Below, piece after piece: positions 36,197-47,173 of a stretch of 64,000 nucleotides of DNA. Source of the DNA: Alphaproteobacteria bacterium (lineage in GTDB: Bacteria; Pseudomonadota; Alphaproteobacteria; UBA828). The stretch is taken from the NCBI GenBank assembly GCA_022823305.1, contig JAJDXK010000018.1, positions 1 to 64,000 of the forward strand. The letters are read 5' to 3'. The notes beneath the pieces are model-generated. The model did no database searches and was not told where the DNA came from. It was given only the letters and a program-made list of their open reading frames with translations. Positions within the stretch are counted from its first letter, which is position 1; each line of letters starts with the position of its first letter. The position numbers and the translations under genes were made by a program.

Positions 36197-37113
36197 CTGC
36201 CGCATGCGGCGTTCTCCACGAGCCAGACGACGAGATCCTGGAAGCTGATGCCGACATCGGCGGCGATCTCCGGCACCAGCGAGAGCGGCGTCATGCCGGG
36301 CTGGGTGTTGATCTCGAGCAGGTAGAAGCGGCCCGGCTCGCCTGCGATGTCGTCGTAGCGGAGGTCGGCGCGGGTGACCCCGCGGCAGCCGAGCGCGCGG
36401 TGCGCGGCCAGCGCGATCTCCAGCGCCTCCTCGTAGGCATCCGGGTGGATCGGGGCCGGCATGTAGTGATCGGCCCGGCCGTCGGTGTACTTCGCCTCGT
36501 AGTCGTAGAAGCGCCCCTTGGGCCTGATCTCGATGGCCCCGAGCGCACGCTCGCCCATCACCGCCACCTGGATCTCGCGCCCCGGGATGTAGCGCTCGAC
36601 GAGCACCTCCTCGCCGTAGGGCCACTCACCATTGGGGGGGGCCGCGTTGTCGCCGGTGAAGACCAGGTGGACGCCGACGCTGGAGCCCTGGTCCAGCGGC
36701 TTGATCACGTAGGGCGGCGGGCCGGCGGCGCCGGCGGCGATCTCGGAGCGGCGCATGACGCGCCCCTCGGGGCAGGTGAGGCCGGCGCCGGCGAAGAGGC
36801 GCTTCGCCGCGGGCTTGTCCATCGCCAGCGCCGACGCGAGCACGCCGGAATGGGTGTAGGGCAGGCCCATGATCTCGAGCAGCCCCTGGACCGAGCCGTC
36901 CTCGCCGGGGGTGCCGTGCAGGGCGTTGAACACGACGTCGGGCCGGACCTCGGCCAGCACCTGCGGCAGTTCGCGGGTCATGTCGACGCCGGTCACGCGG
37001 TAGTCGCGGGCTTCGAGCGCGCGCTCCACGGCGTCTCCGCTCACCAGCGAGACCTCGCGCTCGGCGGACCAGCCGCCCTTCAGCACGGCGACGTGCGTGG
37101 CCGGGGCGCTCAT
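36193..37113 (-). CDS. ddl: D-alanine-D-alanine ligase
   Basis: The 306-residue ATP-grasp enzyme makes D-Ala-D-Ala for the peptidoglycan stem. Seen are the N-terminal HVAVLKGGWSAEREVSLVSG, the ATP-binding PYVIKPLDQGSSVGV, and LLEINTQPGMTPLSLVPE near the C-terminus (metal and substrate binding). It overlaps murB and ftsQ by four bases each. Confidence 0.95.
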   Translation of the reverse strand: MSAPATHVAVLKGGWSAEREVSLVSGDAVERALEARDYRVTGVDMTRELPQVLAEVRPDVVFNALHGTPGEDGSVQGLLEIMGLPYTHSGVLASALAMDKPAAKRLFAGAGLTCPEGRVMRRSEIAAGAAGPPPYVIKPLDQGSSVGVHLVFTGDNAAPPNGEWPYGEEVLVERYIPGREIQVAVMGERALGAIEIRPKGRFYDYEAKYTDGRADHYMPAPIHPDAYEEALEIALAAHRALGCRGVTRADLRYDDIAGEPGRFYLLEINTQPGMTPLSLVPEIAADVGISFQDLVVWLVENAACGR

Positions 37114-38072
37114 GCCGCGTCCTCCCCGCCATCCTGGGGCCAGCGCCCGTGGCGGCCGATCCTGCGGATCTCCCACTGCAGCGAGACCCCGGTCTTCTCC
37201 TCGACCCGGCGGCGCACCTCCTCGCCGAGGCCCTCGATGTCGGCGGCGCTGGCGCGATCGGCGTTGATGATGAAGTTGCAGTGCTGCTCCGAGATGCGGG
37301 CGCCGCCGCGCACGAGGCCGCGGCAGCCGGCTTCGTCGATCAGCTCCCAGGCCTTGCGGCCCGCGGGATTGGTGAAGGTGCTGCCGCCGGTGCGGGCGCG
37401 GATCGGCTGGCTCGCCTCGCGCTGGGCGTTGATCTCCTCCATGTGCTCTGCGATCGTCGCCGGCTCCTCGCGCCGGCCCTCGAGCGCCGCAGAGACGAAG
37501 ATCCAGTCCTCCGGAACCGTCGAGTGCCGGTAGCTGAGGCCCATCGCATCGGGCGCGAGCACGTGCAGGGCGCCGTCGCCGTCCAGCGCCTTCGCCTCGA
37601 CGACGACATCCGCCATCTCGTGGCCGTAGGCGCCCGCGTTCATGCGCAGCGCGCCGCCGATGGTGCCGGGAATGCCGCTCAGAAAGGCCAGTCCGCCGAC
37701 CCCCTGGTCGCGACAGTGGCGGGCGACGTTCATGTCGAGCGCGCCTGCGCCCACCTCGACCAGCGCGCGCGCGCCGTCCCAGCGCACCTGCATGCCGCGG
37801 AAGCCCTGGCGCAGGCGGACGACCACGCCCTCCACGCCGCCGTCCCGCACCAGCACGTTGGAGCCGAGGCCCACCACCGTCACCGGCACGTCGGCCGGAC
37901 GCGTGGCGAGGAAATGCGCGAGGTCGTCGACATCGGCCGGGCGGAAGACCACGTCCGCATGTCCGCCGGCGCGGAACCAGACGGTGCGGGAGAGGTCGAC
38001 GTCGAAGGCGTAGCGCCCGCGCACCCTGGGCAGGCTCTCGACCCAGCCGGCCATCTTGCCGTTCGCCATCAT
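37110..38072 (-). CDS. murB: UDP-N-acetylenolpyruvoylglucosamine reductase MurB
   Basis: The 320-residue FAD enzyme reduces enolpyruvyl-UDP-GlcNAc to UDP-MurNAc. Motifs are [14 protein letters not shown] and [14 protein letters not shown] (FAD contacts), [18 protein letters not shown], and GGSTFTNP with the catalytic Ser. The start ATG 38072 overlaps the murC stop. Confidence 0.95.
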   Translation of the reverse strand: MMANGKMAGWVESLPRVRGRYAFDVDLSRTVWFRAGGHADVVFRPADVDDLAHFLATRPADVPVTVVGLGSNVLVRDGGVEGVVVRLRQGFRGMQVRWDGARALVEVGAGALDMNVARHCRDQGVGGLAFLSGIPGTIGGALRMNAGAYGHEMADVVVEAKALDGDGALHVLAPDAMGLSYRHSTVPEDWIFVSAALEGRREEPATIAEHMEEINAQREASQPIRARTGGSTFTNPAGRKAWELIDEAGCRGLVRGGARISEQHCNFIINADRASAADIEGLGEEVRRRVEEKTGVSLQWEIRRIGRHGRWPQDGGEDAA

Positions 38073-39514
38073 GACGGGTGCCCCGCCGGGCCGGCGGCCC
38101 TGCGTTCGTCGCCGAGCGCCGCCAGCGCATCGGGAAGCGCCCGCGCCCAGTGGGTGATGCTGCCGGCGCCGAGGCAGACGACCAGATCGCCGGGCTCCAC
38201 CAGCTCGGCGATCAGCGCCGGCAGTTCGTCCGGCGTCTCCAGCGGGAGCACGTGGCGGTGGCCGTGGCGCCACAGCCCTTCCACCAGCGCCTCCCGGTCG
38301 ATCCCCTCGATGGGCGGCTCGCCGGCGGGATGAACGTCGGCGACGACGACCGTGTCGGCGTCGTTGAAGCAGCTGCAGAACTCCTCGAAGAGGTCGCGCA
38401 GGCGGGTGTAGCGGTGGGGCTGCACCACGGCGACGATGCGCCGCTCGTAGGCGCTGCGCGCGGCGCTCAGCACCGCGGCGATCTCGACCGGATGGTGCCC
38501 GTAGTCGTCGATCACGGTGACGCCGCCGGTGACGCCCACCTTGGTGAAGCGCCGCTCGACGCCGGCGAAGTCGGCGAGCGCCCGGCGGATCACGATGTCC
38601 GACAGGCCCATCTCGCGGCCGATGGCGATGGCGGCGAGCGCGTTCTGCACGTTGTGGGCGCCCAGCATGGGCAGCCGCACCCCTTTCATGGCGCCCCGGC
38701 GCTCGCGGACGTGGCCGGAGGCCACCACGTCGAAGGTGGACCCCAGCGCGTCGCCGGCGAGGTTGACCGCCCGCACCTCGGCCTGGGGGCTCATGCCGTA
38801 GGTCACGATGCGGCGGTCCTCGATGCGCCCGATCAGGGCCTGCACCTCGGGGTGGTCGATGCAGAGCGCGGAGACGCCGTAGAAGGGGATGTTCTCGACG
38901 AAGGACTGGTAGGCGTGGCGCACGGCGTCGAAGTCGCCGTAGAATTCCATGTGCTCGCGGTCGATGTTGGTGATGACCGCGGCGATTGCCGGCAGCTTGA
39001 CGAAGCTGCCGTCGGATTCGTCGGCCTCGACCACCATCCACTCGCCGGCGCCAAGGCGCGCGTTGGTGCCGTAGGCGTTGATGACGCCGCCGTTGATGAC
39101 GGTGGGGTCCAGGCTCGCGCCGTCGAGCACGGCCGCGATGATCGAGGTAGTGGTGGTCTTGCCGTGGGTGCCGGCCACCGCCACCGACCACTTGAGCCGC
39201 ATCAGCTCGGCCAGCATCTCGGCCCGGCGCACCACAGGGATATGCCGCTCGCGGGCGGCCACGATCTCGGGGTTGTCCTCGTCCAGCGCCGACGAGACGA
39301 CCAGCACCGCCACGTCGTCGACGGCCTCGCCGCTGTGGCCGAGGGAGATGGAGATGCCCTGCGCGCGCAGCCGGCGCACCGTCGCGCTCTCGGCGATGTC
39401 GCTGCCCTGGATGCGGTAGCCGAGATTGTGCATCACCTCGGCGATGCCGCTCATGCCGATCCCGCCGATGCCGGCGAAGTGGATCGTGCCGATGCTGAAG
39501 GGAAGCGCCTTCAT
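38069..39514 (-). CDS. murC: UDP-N-acetylmuramate-L-alanine ligase MurC
   Basis: The 481-residue Mur ligase adds L-Ala to UDP-MurNAc. It opens with the [20 protein letters not shown] Rossmann domain and has the ATP loop GTHGKTTT at 115-122 (THGKTTT is the MurC form). The later YGHHP segment of the C-terminal domain is also present. Both ends overlap neighbours by four bases. Confidence 0.96.
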   Translation of the reverse strand: MKALPFSIGTIHFAGIGGIGMSGIAEVMHNLGYRIQGSDIAESATVRRLRAQGISISLGHSGEAVDDVAVLVVSSALDEDNPEIVAARERHIPVVRRAEMLAELMRLKWSVAVAGTHGKTTTTSIIAAVLDGASLDPTVINGGVINAYGTNARLGAGEWMVVEADESDGSFVKLPAIAAVITNIDREHMEFYGDFDAVRHAYQSFVENIPFYGVSALCIDHPEVQALIGRIEDRRIVTYGMSPQAEVRAVNLAGDALGSTFDVVASGHVRERRGAMKGVRLPMLGAHNVQNALAAIAIGREMGLSDIVIRRALADFAGVERRFTKVGVTGGVTVIDDYGHHPVEIAAVLSAARSAYERRIVAVVQPHRYTRLRDLFEEFCSCFNDADTVVVADVHPAGEPPIEGIDREALVEGLWRHGHRHVLPLETPDELPALIAELVEPGDLVVCLGAGSITHWARALPDALAALGDERRAAGPAGHPS

Positions 39515-40665
39515 GCCGCGCCCCCGGCGGTCTCGGTGACCGCTGCCCGCGCCGGACCGGTGCCGATCAGGCTCTCGACCAGGTCCGCCAGCGCGCGCGC
39601 GGAATCGGGCCGGGCGAAGCTGCGCGCCGCGGCCGCCCGCTCGGCGAGCTGCGCGGGCCCGTCCATCAGCGCCGCCAGCTCGGCGGCGAGGCGCTCGGGG
39701 GTGAACGACTCCTGCCCGATCATGATCGCGGCGCCGGCCGCGACCAGGGCACGGCCGTTCGCGCTCTGGTGGTCGTCGGCGGCGATCGGCAGCGGCACCA
39801 GGATCGACGCCCGCCCGGCCACGGCGAGCTCGGCGATGGTGGACGCGCCGGCCCGGCAGATCACCAGGTGCGCCTCGCCGAGCCGCGCCGGCATGTCGTC
39901 GAAGAAGGGCGCGAGCCGCGCCGTCACCCCGGCCTCGGCATAGCGGCGCTCGACGTCCGCGAGGTCCTCAGGGCGGCACTGCTGGCTCACCGAGAGCCGC
40001 TGCCTGAGCGGCGCCGGCAGCGCGGCGACGGCCGCAGGCACGACCTCGGCGAAGACGCGGGCGCCCTGGCTGCCGCCCGTGACCAGCAGGCGGAAGGACC
40101 CGTCCGGCACGGGCGGATCGAAGCGGGCGCCGCGCAGCGCCGCGATGGCGGCGCGCACCGGGTTGCCCACGTGGGTGACGAGGCCCGCGCGGCCCTGCGG
40201 GATGCGCGCGGTCTCGGGGAACGAGGTGGCGATCGCCGAGGCGCGGCGGGCGAGCATGCGGTTGGCGCGGCCCAGCACCGCGTTCTGCTCGTGCAGCACG
40301 CTCGGGATTCCGAGCCGCCCGCTCGCCACCAGCGGCGGCACCGAAGGATAGCCGCCGAAGCCCACGGCGGCGGCCGGCCTGATGCGGCGCAGCACGCGCG
40401 TTGCCTGGACCACCGCATACGCCAGCCCGAGGATCGCGCCGATGCGCGCCACGAGCCCGCGCACCTGCGGGCTGCGCGCGGCGATGGCATGTCGCTCGAT
40501 GCGCCCGAGAACGTCGCCGAAGGCGGCGCCCCTCCGATCCGTCATGAGGACAAGACGGCGGCCACGCGCCTCCAGTTCGGCCGCGAGGGCCTCTGCCGGA
40601 AACACGTGGCCGCCAGTTCCGCCTGCTGCGAGGAGTATGGGAGGGTTGGGCGCAGGCGTTCTCAC
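39511..40665 (-). CDS. murG: Lipid II synthase glycosyltransferase MurG
   Basis: The 384-residue GT28 enzyme adds GlcNAc to lipid I at the inner membrane face. Visible are [53 protein letters not shown] and [20 protein letters not shown]. The GTG start 40665 overlaps the ftsW stop (GTGA). Confidence 0.96.
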   Translation of the reverse strand: MRTPAPNPPILLAAGGTGGHVFPAEALAAELEARGRRLVLMTDRRGAAFGDVLGRIERHAIAARSPQVRGLVARIGAILGLAYAVVQATRVLRRIRPAAAVGFGGYPSVPPLVASGRLGIPSVLHEQNAVLGRANRMLARRASAIATSFPETARIPQGRAGLVTHVGNPVRAAIAALRGARFDPPVPDGSFRLLVTGGSQGARVFAEVVPAAVAALPAPLRQRLSVSQQCRPEDLADVERRYAEAGVTARLAPFFDDMPARLGEAHLVICRAGASTIAELAVAGRASILVPLPIAADDHQSANGRALVAAGAAIMIGQESFTPERLAAELAALMDGPAQLAERAAAARSFARPDSARALADLVESLIGTGPARAAVTETAGGAA

Positions 40666-41798
40666 AGTGCGTATCCTTGCGCGTTCCGCCGCTCGCGGGT
40701 CAGCGCGAGCACCAGTCCGAGGCCGATGGCGGTGGCCATGGTCGACGAGCCGCCGTAGCTCAGGAGCGGAAGGGTCATCCCCTTGGCGGGCAGGAGCCTG
40801 ATGGCGACTCCCATGTTGATCAGGGCCTGGAAGCCGAACTGGGCGAGCAGGCCGGCGACCGCGACCAGCGCGAAGAGGTCGCCGCCGCGCATGGCGCGGG
40901 CGAAGCCGCGGAAGACGATGAAGCCGAAGAGCCCGATGATCACGATGCAGGCGATGACGCCGAACTCCTCCGCCGCGACGGCGAAGATGAAGTCGGTGTG
41001 GGCATCGGGCAGCACGTTCTTGACCACTCCTTCGCCGGGGCCGCGGCCGAACAGACCGCCGGCCTCGAAGGCGCGCAGCGAGGTGTCGACCTGGTAGGTG
41101 TCGCCGGTGGTGGGGTCGATGAACTGGTCGATGCGGCTCTTCACGTGGGTCAGGTGGTGATAGGCCGCGTAGAGGCCCGCAGCCGTGGCCGCCGCGCCCA
41201 GCACGGCCAGGATCAGCGGCATGCCGACCACGAACATCTGCACGAACCAGACCGCGGCCACCGTCGTCGCCATCCCGATGTCCGGCTGCAGCACGAGGAA
41301 GAGCGCGGCGAGGATCACAGGCAGGATCGCGAGCAGCCTGCCGTGACGCGGCAGCTCGCTCGCCGGTCGGGTGAGGACGGCGGCTATGAACACCGCGAGG
41401 CAGGGCTTGACGAACTCGGAGGGCTGCAGGTGGAAGCCGCCCAGCACGAGCCAGCGGCGTGCGCCGTTCAGCTCGACGCCGACGATCAGCGTAAGTGCGA
41501 GCAACCCGATGCCGAGCACGGTACCCGCCGTGCCGACGCGCCGGATGCCGGTGCGGGAGAGCAGCGAGACGCCGATCATCACGACCAGCGCGAGCGGCAG
41601 GAAGAGCAGCTGCTGACGGGCGAAGTGGAAGGGGTCGAGGCCGATACGCTCGCCGGCAGCGGGGCTCGCGGCCAGCGTGAGCGCGGCGCCCACCAGCATG
41701 AGCAGCAGAACCACCGTCAGCATCCAGCGGTCGACGGCCCACCACCAGCGCCCGAGCAGGCTGGTGTCCGTGCGCGAGAAGGGTGTCACCGGGTTCAC
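40662..41798 (-). CDS. ftsW: Septal peptidoglycan glycosyltransferase FtsW
   Basis: The 378-residue SEDS protein has about ten membrane segments. Recognisable parts are NGARRWLVLGGFHLQPSEFVKP, the long periplasmic loop with QVDTSLRAFEAGGLFGRGPGEG, AAEEFGVIACIVII and LPLLSYGGSSTMATAIGLG. The GTG start at 41798 overlaps the murD stop. It works with FtsI. Confidence 0.95.
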   Translation of the reverse strand: MNPVTPFSRTDTSLLGRWWWAVDRWMLTVVLLLMLVGAALTLAASPAAGERIGLDPFHFARQQLLFLPLALVVMIGVSLLSRTGIRRVGTAGTVLGIGLLALTLIVGVELNGARRWLVLGGFHLQPSEFVKPCLAVFIAAVLTRPASELPRHGRLLAILPVILAALFLVLQPDIGMATTVAAVWFVQMFVVGMPLILAVLGAAATAAGLYAAYHHLTHVKSRIDQFIDPTTGDTYQVDTSLRAFEAGGLFGRGPGEGVVKNVLPDAHTDFIFAVAAEEFGVIACIVIIGLFGFIVFRGFARAMRGGDLFALVAVAGLLAQFGFQALINMGVAIRLLPAKGMTLPLLSYGGSSTMATAIGLGLVLALTRERRNAQGYAL

Positions 41799-43165
41799 GG
41801 CGAAGCCTTCCCGGCCGCGACGGCCCGGTCGACGGGAACCAGCGCGCGGAACGCGTCGCCGCGCTGCTCGAAGTTCTGGAACTGGTCGAATGACGCGCAG
41901 GCCGGCGAGAACAGCACAACCGTGCCGTGCCGCCCGTTGCGGCATGCCGCGTCGAGTGCGGCCGCCACCGCGCGGTCGAGGGTGCCGCAGCGGGTCACCG
42001 GCAGGCGGCCCTCGAGCGTCTCCGCGAAGCGGTCCTCCGCCTCGCCGATGAGGAAGGCATGGGCGATACGCGGCAGGACGGGTGCCAGCGAGTCGATGCC
42101 GCCCTTCTTGGGCCGGCCGCCCGCGATCCAGTAGACCTTGTCGAAGCAGGCGATGGCCCGCGCCGCCGCCTCGGCGTTGGTCGCCTTGCTGTCGTTGATG
42201 ACGGGGATCCCGTCGACGCTGCCGATCCGCTCCATGCGGTGGGGCAGGCCGGGGAAGTCGAGCAGCGCGCGGGCCAGCGGCTCGGGCGCGTGCCCGCAGG
42301 CGCGCACCGCGGCGTAGGCGGCGGCCGCGTTCTGCCAGTTGTGCGGGCCGGGCAGCGTTGCGGCCTGAGACAGATCGCAGACCGGCTCGCCGCCCTCGTG
42401 AAGGATGCCATCGGCGACGGAGATGCCCTCCGCCGACACCCCGGTCGCGGTGACCGCCGCCACGCGCAGGCGACCGCGCTTCGCGAGCGAATCGTGAACG
42501 CCGCGCGAGATCGCATCGTCGATGCCGACGACGGCGGTCTTGAGCCGGCCGGGGCGGAAGATCTGGCGCTTGGCGTCGACGTAGGCCGCCATGCTCTTGT
42601 GACGGTCGAGATGGTCGGGCGCGACGTTGAGCAGGACCGCGATGTCGAAGGTCGCCTCGAGGGTCAGGTCGAGCTGGTAGGACGAGAGCTCGAGGACGAA
42701 GGTTCCGTCGCCGACGATGGGGTTGAGTGCGAGCGCGGGCGTGCCCAGATTGCCGCCGACACGGACGTGACGCTCGCCGGCGGCGCGCAGCAGATGGCCT
42801 ATCAGCGCCGTCGTCGTCGACTTGCCGTTGGTACCGGTGACGACGATGTAGCGGGGCTCGGGCAGCGTGCGCCAGAGCAGTTCGACGTCGCCCACCACCT
42901 CGATGCCCGCTCCTTGCGCATCGGCAACGGCCGGGTGCGAGAGCGGAACGCCGGGGCTCGGCACGAGCGCCACGATCCGGTCCTCGACCTCCGTCCGGCG
43001 CACGTCGAAGCCCAGCTTGCGCGCCGCCGCGCGCGCCGCCGGCAGGTCGTCCCAGCAGAGCGTCCGGGCGCCGCCGGCCTGCAGCGCGCGGGCAACCGCG
43101 ATGCCGGAGCGCGCGAGCCCGAGCACGGCCACGGAGCGATCGCGATAGAGGGGCACCGGGATCAC
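41795..43165 (-). CDS. murD: UDP-N-acetylmuramoylalanine-D-glutamate ligase MurD
   Basis: The 456-residue Mur ligase adds D-Glu. It has an N-terminal SVAVLGLARSGIAVARAL domain, the ATP loop GTNGKST at 111-117, VLELSSYQLDLT, LNVAPDHLDRHKSM and NDSKATNAEAA. The GTG start 43165 lies four bases after the mraY stop. Confidence 0.95.
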   Translation of the reverse strand: MIPVPLYRDRSVAVLGLARSGIAVARALQAGGARTLCWDDLPAARAAARKLGFDVRRTEVEDRIVALVPSPGVPLSHPAVADAQGAGIEVVGDVELLWRTLPEPRYIVVTGTNGKSTTTALIGHLLRAAGERHVRVGGNLGTPALALNPIVGDGTFVLELSSYQLDLTLEATFDIAVLLNVAPDHLDRHKSMAAYVDAKRQIFRPGRLKTAVVGIDDAISRGVHDSLAKRGRLRVAAVTATGVSAEGISVADGILHEGGEPVCDLSQAATLPGPHNWQNAAAAYAAVRACGHAPEPLARALLDFPGLPHRMERIGSVDGIPVINDSKATNAEAAARAIACFDKVYWIAGGRPKKGGIDSLAPVLPRIAHAFLIGEAEDRFAETLEGRLPVTRCGTLDRAVAAALDAACRNGRHGTVVLFSPACASFDQFQNFEQRGDAFRALVPVDRAVAAGKASP

Positions 43166-43169
43166 GGGC

Positions 43170-44255
43170 TCACCTCAGCTTCAGCGTCGAGAGCCCGATC
43201 AGGGCGAGGATCACGGCCACCACCCAGAAGCGGATGACGATGGTTGGCTCCGCGAACCCCTTCTTCTCGAAATGGTGGTGCAGCGGCGCCATGGCGAAGA
43301 CGCGGCGCCCGAAGAGCTTGAAGGAGGCGACCTGCATGATCACCGAGACCGCCTCGAGCACGAACAGGCCGCCCACGATGGCGAGCACGATCTCGTGCTT
43401 GGTCATGACCGCGATGATGCCGAGCGCCGCGCCCGCCGACAGCGAGCCGGTGTCGCCCATGAAGACCATGGCGGGCGGCGCGTTGAACCAGAGGAAGCCG
43501 AGGCCCGCGCCCACCAGGGCGCCGCAGAACACCGCGAGCTCGCCGGTACCGGGCACGTGGTGAACCTGCAGGTACTCGGTGAAGACGGTGTTGCCGACGA
43601 TGTAGGCGATCAGCGCAAAGCAGGCCGCGGCGATCATGATCGGCACGATGGCGAGTCCGTCGAGCCCGTCGGTCAGGTTGACCGCGTTGGACGAGCCGAT
43701 GACGACGAACGCAGCGAAGGGCACCGAGAACCAGCCGATGTCGACCAGCAGCGACTTCACGAAGGGCAGCGCGAGGCCGTGGTCGAGCGGCGCCTCCAGG
43801 ATCGACGTGACCCAGAAGACGACTCCCACCGCCAGCACGAGCTGAGCCGCGACCTTGATGCGAATGTCGAGGCCGCGGTGGCTGCGGTTGAGCAGCTTCA
43901 GCAGGTCGTCGGCAAAGCCGATGGCGCCGAAGCCGATCGTGGTCACCAGCAGCACCCAGACGAGCGGGTTGGTGAGGTCTGCCCAGATCAGCGTCGCCAC
44001 CGTGACCGCGAGCAGGATCAGCATCCCGCCCATGGTGGGCGTCCCCTGCTTGGCGAGGTGGCTCTCCGGCCCGTCGCTGCGGATCGGCTGCCCGGAAGCC
44101 TGGCGCTCGCGCAGCCTGCGGATCAGCCAGGGACCGAAGGCGAAGCTGATGAGCAGTCCCGTCATCACCGCCCCGCCGGTGCGGAACGTCAGGTACTGGA
44201 AGACGTTGAAGAGGTGGATCGAATCCGAGAGCGGATAGAGCAGGTTGTAAACCAT
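43170..44255 (-). CDS. mraY: Phospho-N-acetylmuramoyl-pentapeptide transferase MraY
   Basis: The 361-residue integral membrane enzyme makes lipid I. The magnesium and substrate motifs are present: [20 protein letters not shown] (DD), [34 protein letters not shown] and [11 protein letters not shown]. It lies 21 bases after murF. Confidence 0.96.
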   Translation of the reverse strand: MVYNLLYPLSDSIHLFNVFQYLTFRTGGAVMTGLLISFAFGPWLIRRLRERQASGQPIRSDGPESHLAKQGTPTMGGMLILLAVTVATLIWADLTNPLVWVLLVTTIGFGAIGFADDLLKLLNRSHRGLDIRIKVAAQLVLAVGVVFWVTSILEAPLDHGLALPFVKSLLVDIGWFSVPFAAFVVIGSSNAVNLTDGLDGLAIVPIMIAAACFALIAYIVGNTVFTEYLQVHHVPGTGELAVFCGALVGAGLGFLWFNAPPAMVFMGDTGSLSAGAALGIIAVMTKHEIVLAIVGGLFVLEAVSVIMQVASFKLFGRRVFAMAPLHHHFEKKGFAEPTIVIRFWVVAVILALIGLSTLKLR

Positions 44256-44276
44256 CGCCCGGTGCGCCCCTTCCGC

Positions 44277-45719
44277 TCATGACCGCGGGGCCGAGGGGAC
44301 GTCGGCGGCGGCTGTGGCGACCAAGTGCCGCACGATCAGGCCCGTGCGGCTGCCCAGCGAGCCCTTGACCAGGACCACGTCGCCGGCCCGGATCTCGGCC
44401 TCCACGATGGCGGCCAGGCTCTCCGCATCCGGCGCATGGACGCCGCGACGGGCGGGGTCGACGGCCTGGTGCAGGTGGGCCATCAGGGGGCCCGCCGTGA
44501 AGACGAGGTCGACCCCGGCCCGCTCGAGGTCGCAGGCCAGCTCGGCGTGCCAGCGCTTGGCCTCCGTGCCGAGCTCGAGCATGTCGCCGAGCACCGCCAC
44601 GCGCCTGCCACCGGGCGCAGGCGTCGCCGCCTCGGCCAGCGTCGCGATCGCGGCGCGGACCGCAGCCGGGCTCGCGTTGTAGCTCTCGTCGATCAGCGCG
44701 CAGTGACCGCCGGGGAGCGGAATGCGATGGCGCACGCCGCGGCCCGCCCCCGGCGCGACCGCACGCAGCGCGCGAGCCGCGTGTGCGAGCGGAGCGCCGG
44801 CGGCCTTGGCCGCGGCCAGCACCGCCACGCTGTTGAAGGCCCAGTGCCGGCCCGAGAAGGCGATCTCGTACTCGACCTCGGCGCCGTCGATGGCTGCGCT
44901 GACGCTGCCGCCCGTCGCCGCCGGCCGCCAGGCGAGCAGGCGCGCGTCGGCGTCGGCGCCTTCGCCGAAGGAGACGATGCGGCCGGCGCCGGCGGCCCGG
45001 GCGGCTTCGGCCAGATGCTCGAAGTAGGCGTTGTCACGGTTCAGCACCGCGGTACCGCCGGGCTCGAGACCCTGGAAGATCTCCGCCTTCGCGTCGGCGA
45101 CGCCGTCGAGTCCGGAGAACGCCTCGGTGTGGGCCGGCGCGATGGTGGTGATCAGCGCGGTGTGGGGGCGGATCAGGCGCGAGAGCGGCGCGATCTCACC
45201 CGGATGGTTCATGCCGGCCTCGAACACGCCGTAGCGCGCGCCCTGCGGCAGGCGGGCGAGGCTGAGCGGGACGCCGATGTGGTTGTTGAGGTTGCCGGCG
45301 CTGGCGTGGGTGGGGCCGCAGCGCCTGAGCGCGCCGGCGAGCAGCTCCTTGGTCCCGGTCTTGCCGACGCTGCCGGTAATTGCGACGACGTGGGCGTGGC
45401 TCCGCTCGCGGGCGCGGGCGGCGAGCGTGTTCAGGCCCTCGTAGGTATCGACCACCAGCAGCAGCGGCCTGGCGCCGGCACGCGCGCCCGGCCGGCGACT
45501 CACCAGCGCCGCCGCGGCCGAACGCTCGAACGCTGCCTCGACGAAGTCGTGGCCGTCGTGGTTGGGGCCGGCCAGCGCGACGAAGAGGTCGCCCGCCTCG
45601 ACGCTGCGGCTGTCGATGGAGACGCCGCTCGCGCTCCAGGGATGGGATGCCTTGCCGCCGGTCGCGGCGGCGGCCTCGCCCGAGGTCCACAGCGGGATCA
45701 CGTTGGAGGGCGCGCTCAT
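44277..45719 (-). CDS. murF: UDP-MurNAc-tripeptide-D-alanyl-D-alanine ligase MurF
   Basis: The 480-residue Mur ligase adds D-Ala-D-Ala. The ATP loop GSVGKT is at 116-121 (GSxGKT is the MurF form); FEAGMNHPGEI and LIDESYNASPAAVRAAI are further signatures. The start overlaps the murE stop (ATGA). Confidence 0.95.
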   Translation of the reverse strand: MSAPSNVIPLWTSGEAAAATGGKASHPWSASGVSIDSRSVEAGDLFVALAGPNHDGHDFVEAAFERSAAAALVSRRPGARAGARPLLLVVDTYEGLNTLAARARERSHAHVVAITGSVGKTGTKELLAGALRRCGPTHASAGNLNNHIGVPLSLARLPQGARYGVFEAGMNHPGEIAPLSRLIRPHTALITTIAPAHTEAFSGLDGVADAKAEIFQGLEPGGTAVLNRDNAYFEHLAEAARAAGAGRIVSFGEGADADARLLAWRPAATGGSVSAAIDGAEVEYEIAFSGRHWAFNSVAVLAAAKAAGAPLAHAARALRAVAPGAGRGVRHRIPLPGGHCALIDESYNASPAAVRAAIATLAEAATPAPGGRRVAVLGDMLELGTEAKRWHAELACDLERAGVDLVFTAGPLMAHLHQAVDPARRGVHAPDAESLAAIVEAEIRAGDVVLVKGSLGSRTGLIVRHLVATAAADVPSAPRS

Positions 45720-47173
45720 GCCGCCCTGCCGTTGGCCAGAGCGGCGACGGCGCCGCTGGCCACGCCGACGTCGTCGAAGGCGATCGCGCGCTCGCCCACG
45801 ATCTGTTCCCGCTCGTGGCCCTTGCCGGCGATCAGCAGGCCGTCGCCGGAACCGAGTCCCTCGATGGCACTGTGGATGGCCCGCGCCCGGTCGCCGATCT
45901 CGGTGGCGCCGGGGCAGGCCTCGAGGATCGCCCGCCGGATCGCCGCCGGGTCCTCCCTGCGGGGGTTGTCGTCGGTGACAATGGCACGGTCGGCGAGCCG
46001 CGCCGCGATCTCGCCCATCTCGCGCCGCTTGCCCGTGTCGCGCTCGCCGCCGCAGCCGAAGACGACGACCAGCGCGCCCGGCACCAGCGGGCGGATCGCG
46101 CGCAATGCCGCATCGAGAGCATCGGGCGTGTGCGCGTAGTCCACGAAGATGGCGGCGCCGGCGGGATGGCCGCTCACCGGCTGCAGTCTGCCCGGCACCC
46201 CGACGAGGCTGTCGAGCGCGTGGATAGCGTCTTCGGCGCCCACGCCCGTCGCCAGGGCGAGACCCACGGCGGCCAGCGCGTTGTGAGCCTGGTATGCACC
46301 GGGGAGCGGCAGGGCGACCTCGTGCGCTGCGCCCCCTATAACGACGCTGAGCGTCTGACCCGCCGTGCCGTCGCGCCGGTCCAGCAGCCGCAGGTCCGCG
46401 CCGCCAGCACCGTAGGTCAGCACCCGCTGCCCGCGCGCGCGGTAGCGCGCGGCGAGGCCGGCCACGCGCGCGTCGTCGGCGTTGAGCACCGCGGTCCCGT
46501 CCGCCGCCAGGACCCGCTCGAAGAGGCCCGCCTTGGCGGCGAAGTAGGCGTCGCCGTCGGCGTGGTAGTCCATGTGGTCGCGGCTGACGTTGGTGAACGC
46601 CGCGGCGGCGACGCGGACACCGTCCAGCCGGTACTGCGCGAGTCCGTGGCTGGATGCCTCCAGCGCGAGATGGTCGATGCCGTCCTCCGCGAGCTCGGCC
46701 AGCACGCGGTGCAGCGCGATGGGGTCCGGCGTGGTAAGCCTGATGGGGCGCCACTCGTCGTCGGTACAGGCGCCGAGGGTTCCCAGCGACGCGGCCTTGC
46801 GGCCCGAGGCCCGCCAGATCTGCCGGGTGAACTCGGCCACCGAGGTCTTGCCGTTGGTCCCGGTGACGCAGACCACGACCTCGGGCTGCGCGCCGTAGAA
46901 GTGCGCGGAGACGAGCGCGAGCCGCAGCCGCGGGTTGGGGTCGGTGACGAGCGCGAGATCGGGCGCGAGCGCCGGGTCGGTCCCTTCCGGCGCCAGCACC
47001 GCGGCCGCGCCGCGCGATGCGGCCTCGGCGATGAAGTCGGTGCCGCAGGCGCGCGTGCCCGGGAGCGCCGCGAACAGGTCGCCGGGCTTCACCTCGCGGG
47101 AATCGGAGGCCAGCCCGGTGATCTCCACGTCGTTCGCCGCCGCCGCCTGCGGGATGAGGTCAGAGAGACGCAT
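45716..47173 (-). CDS. murE: UDP-MurNAc-dipeptide meso-diaminopimelate ligase MurE
   Basis: The 485-residue Mur ligase has the ATP loop GTNGKT at 105-110, SRDHMDYHADGDAYFAAKA, and a DDNPRREDP segment. The DNPR motif is the meso-diaminopimelate specificity signature, so the cell wall should be of the usual Gram-negative DAP type. Its start overlaps the ftsI end by 14 bases. Confidence 0.95.
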   Translation of the reverse strand: MRLSDLIPQAAAANDVEITGLASDSREVKPGDLFAALPGTRACGTDFIAEAASRGAAAVLAPEGTDPALAPDLALVTDPNPRLRLALVSAHFYGAQPEVVVCVTGTNGKTSVAEFTRQIWRASGRKAASLGTLGACTDDEWRPIRLTTPDPIALHRVLAELAEDGIDHLALEASSHGLAQYRLDGVRVAAAAFTNVSRDHMDYHADGDAYFAAKAGLFERVLAADGTAVLNADDARVAGLAARYRARGQRVLTYGAGGADLRLLDRRDGTAGQTLSVVIGGAAHEVALPLPGAYQAHNALAAVGLALATGVGAEDAIHALDSLVGVPGRLQPVSGHPAGAAIFVDYAHTPDALDAALRAIRPLVPGALVVVFGCGGERDTGKRREMGEIAARLADRAIVTDDNPRREDPAAIRRAILEACPGATEIGDRARAIHSAIEGLGSGDGLLIAGKGHEREQIVGERAIAFDDVGVASGAVAALANGRAA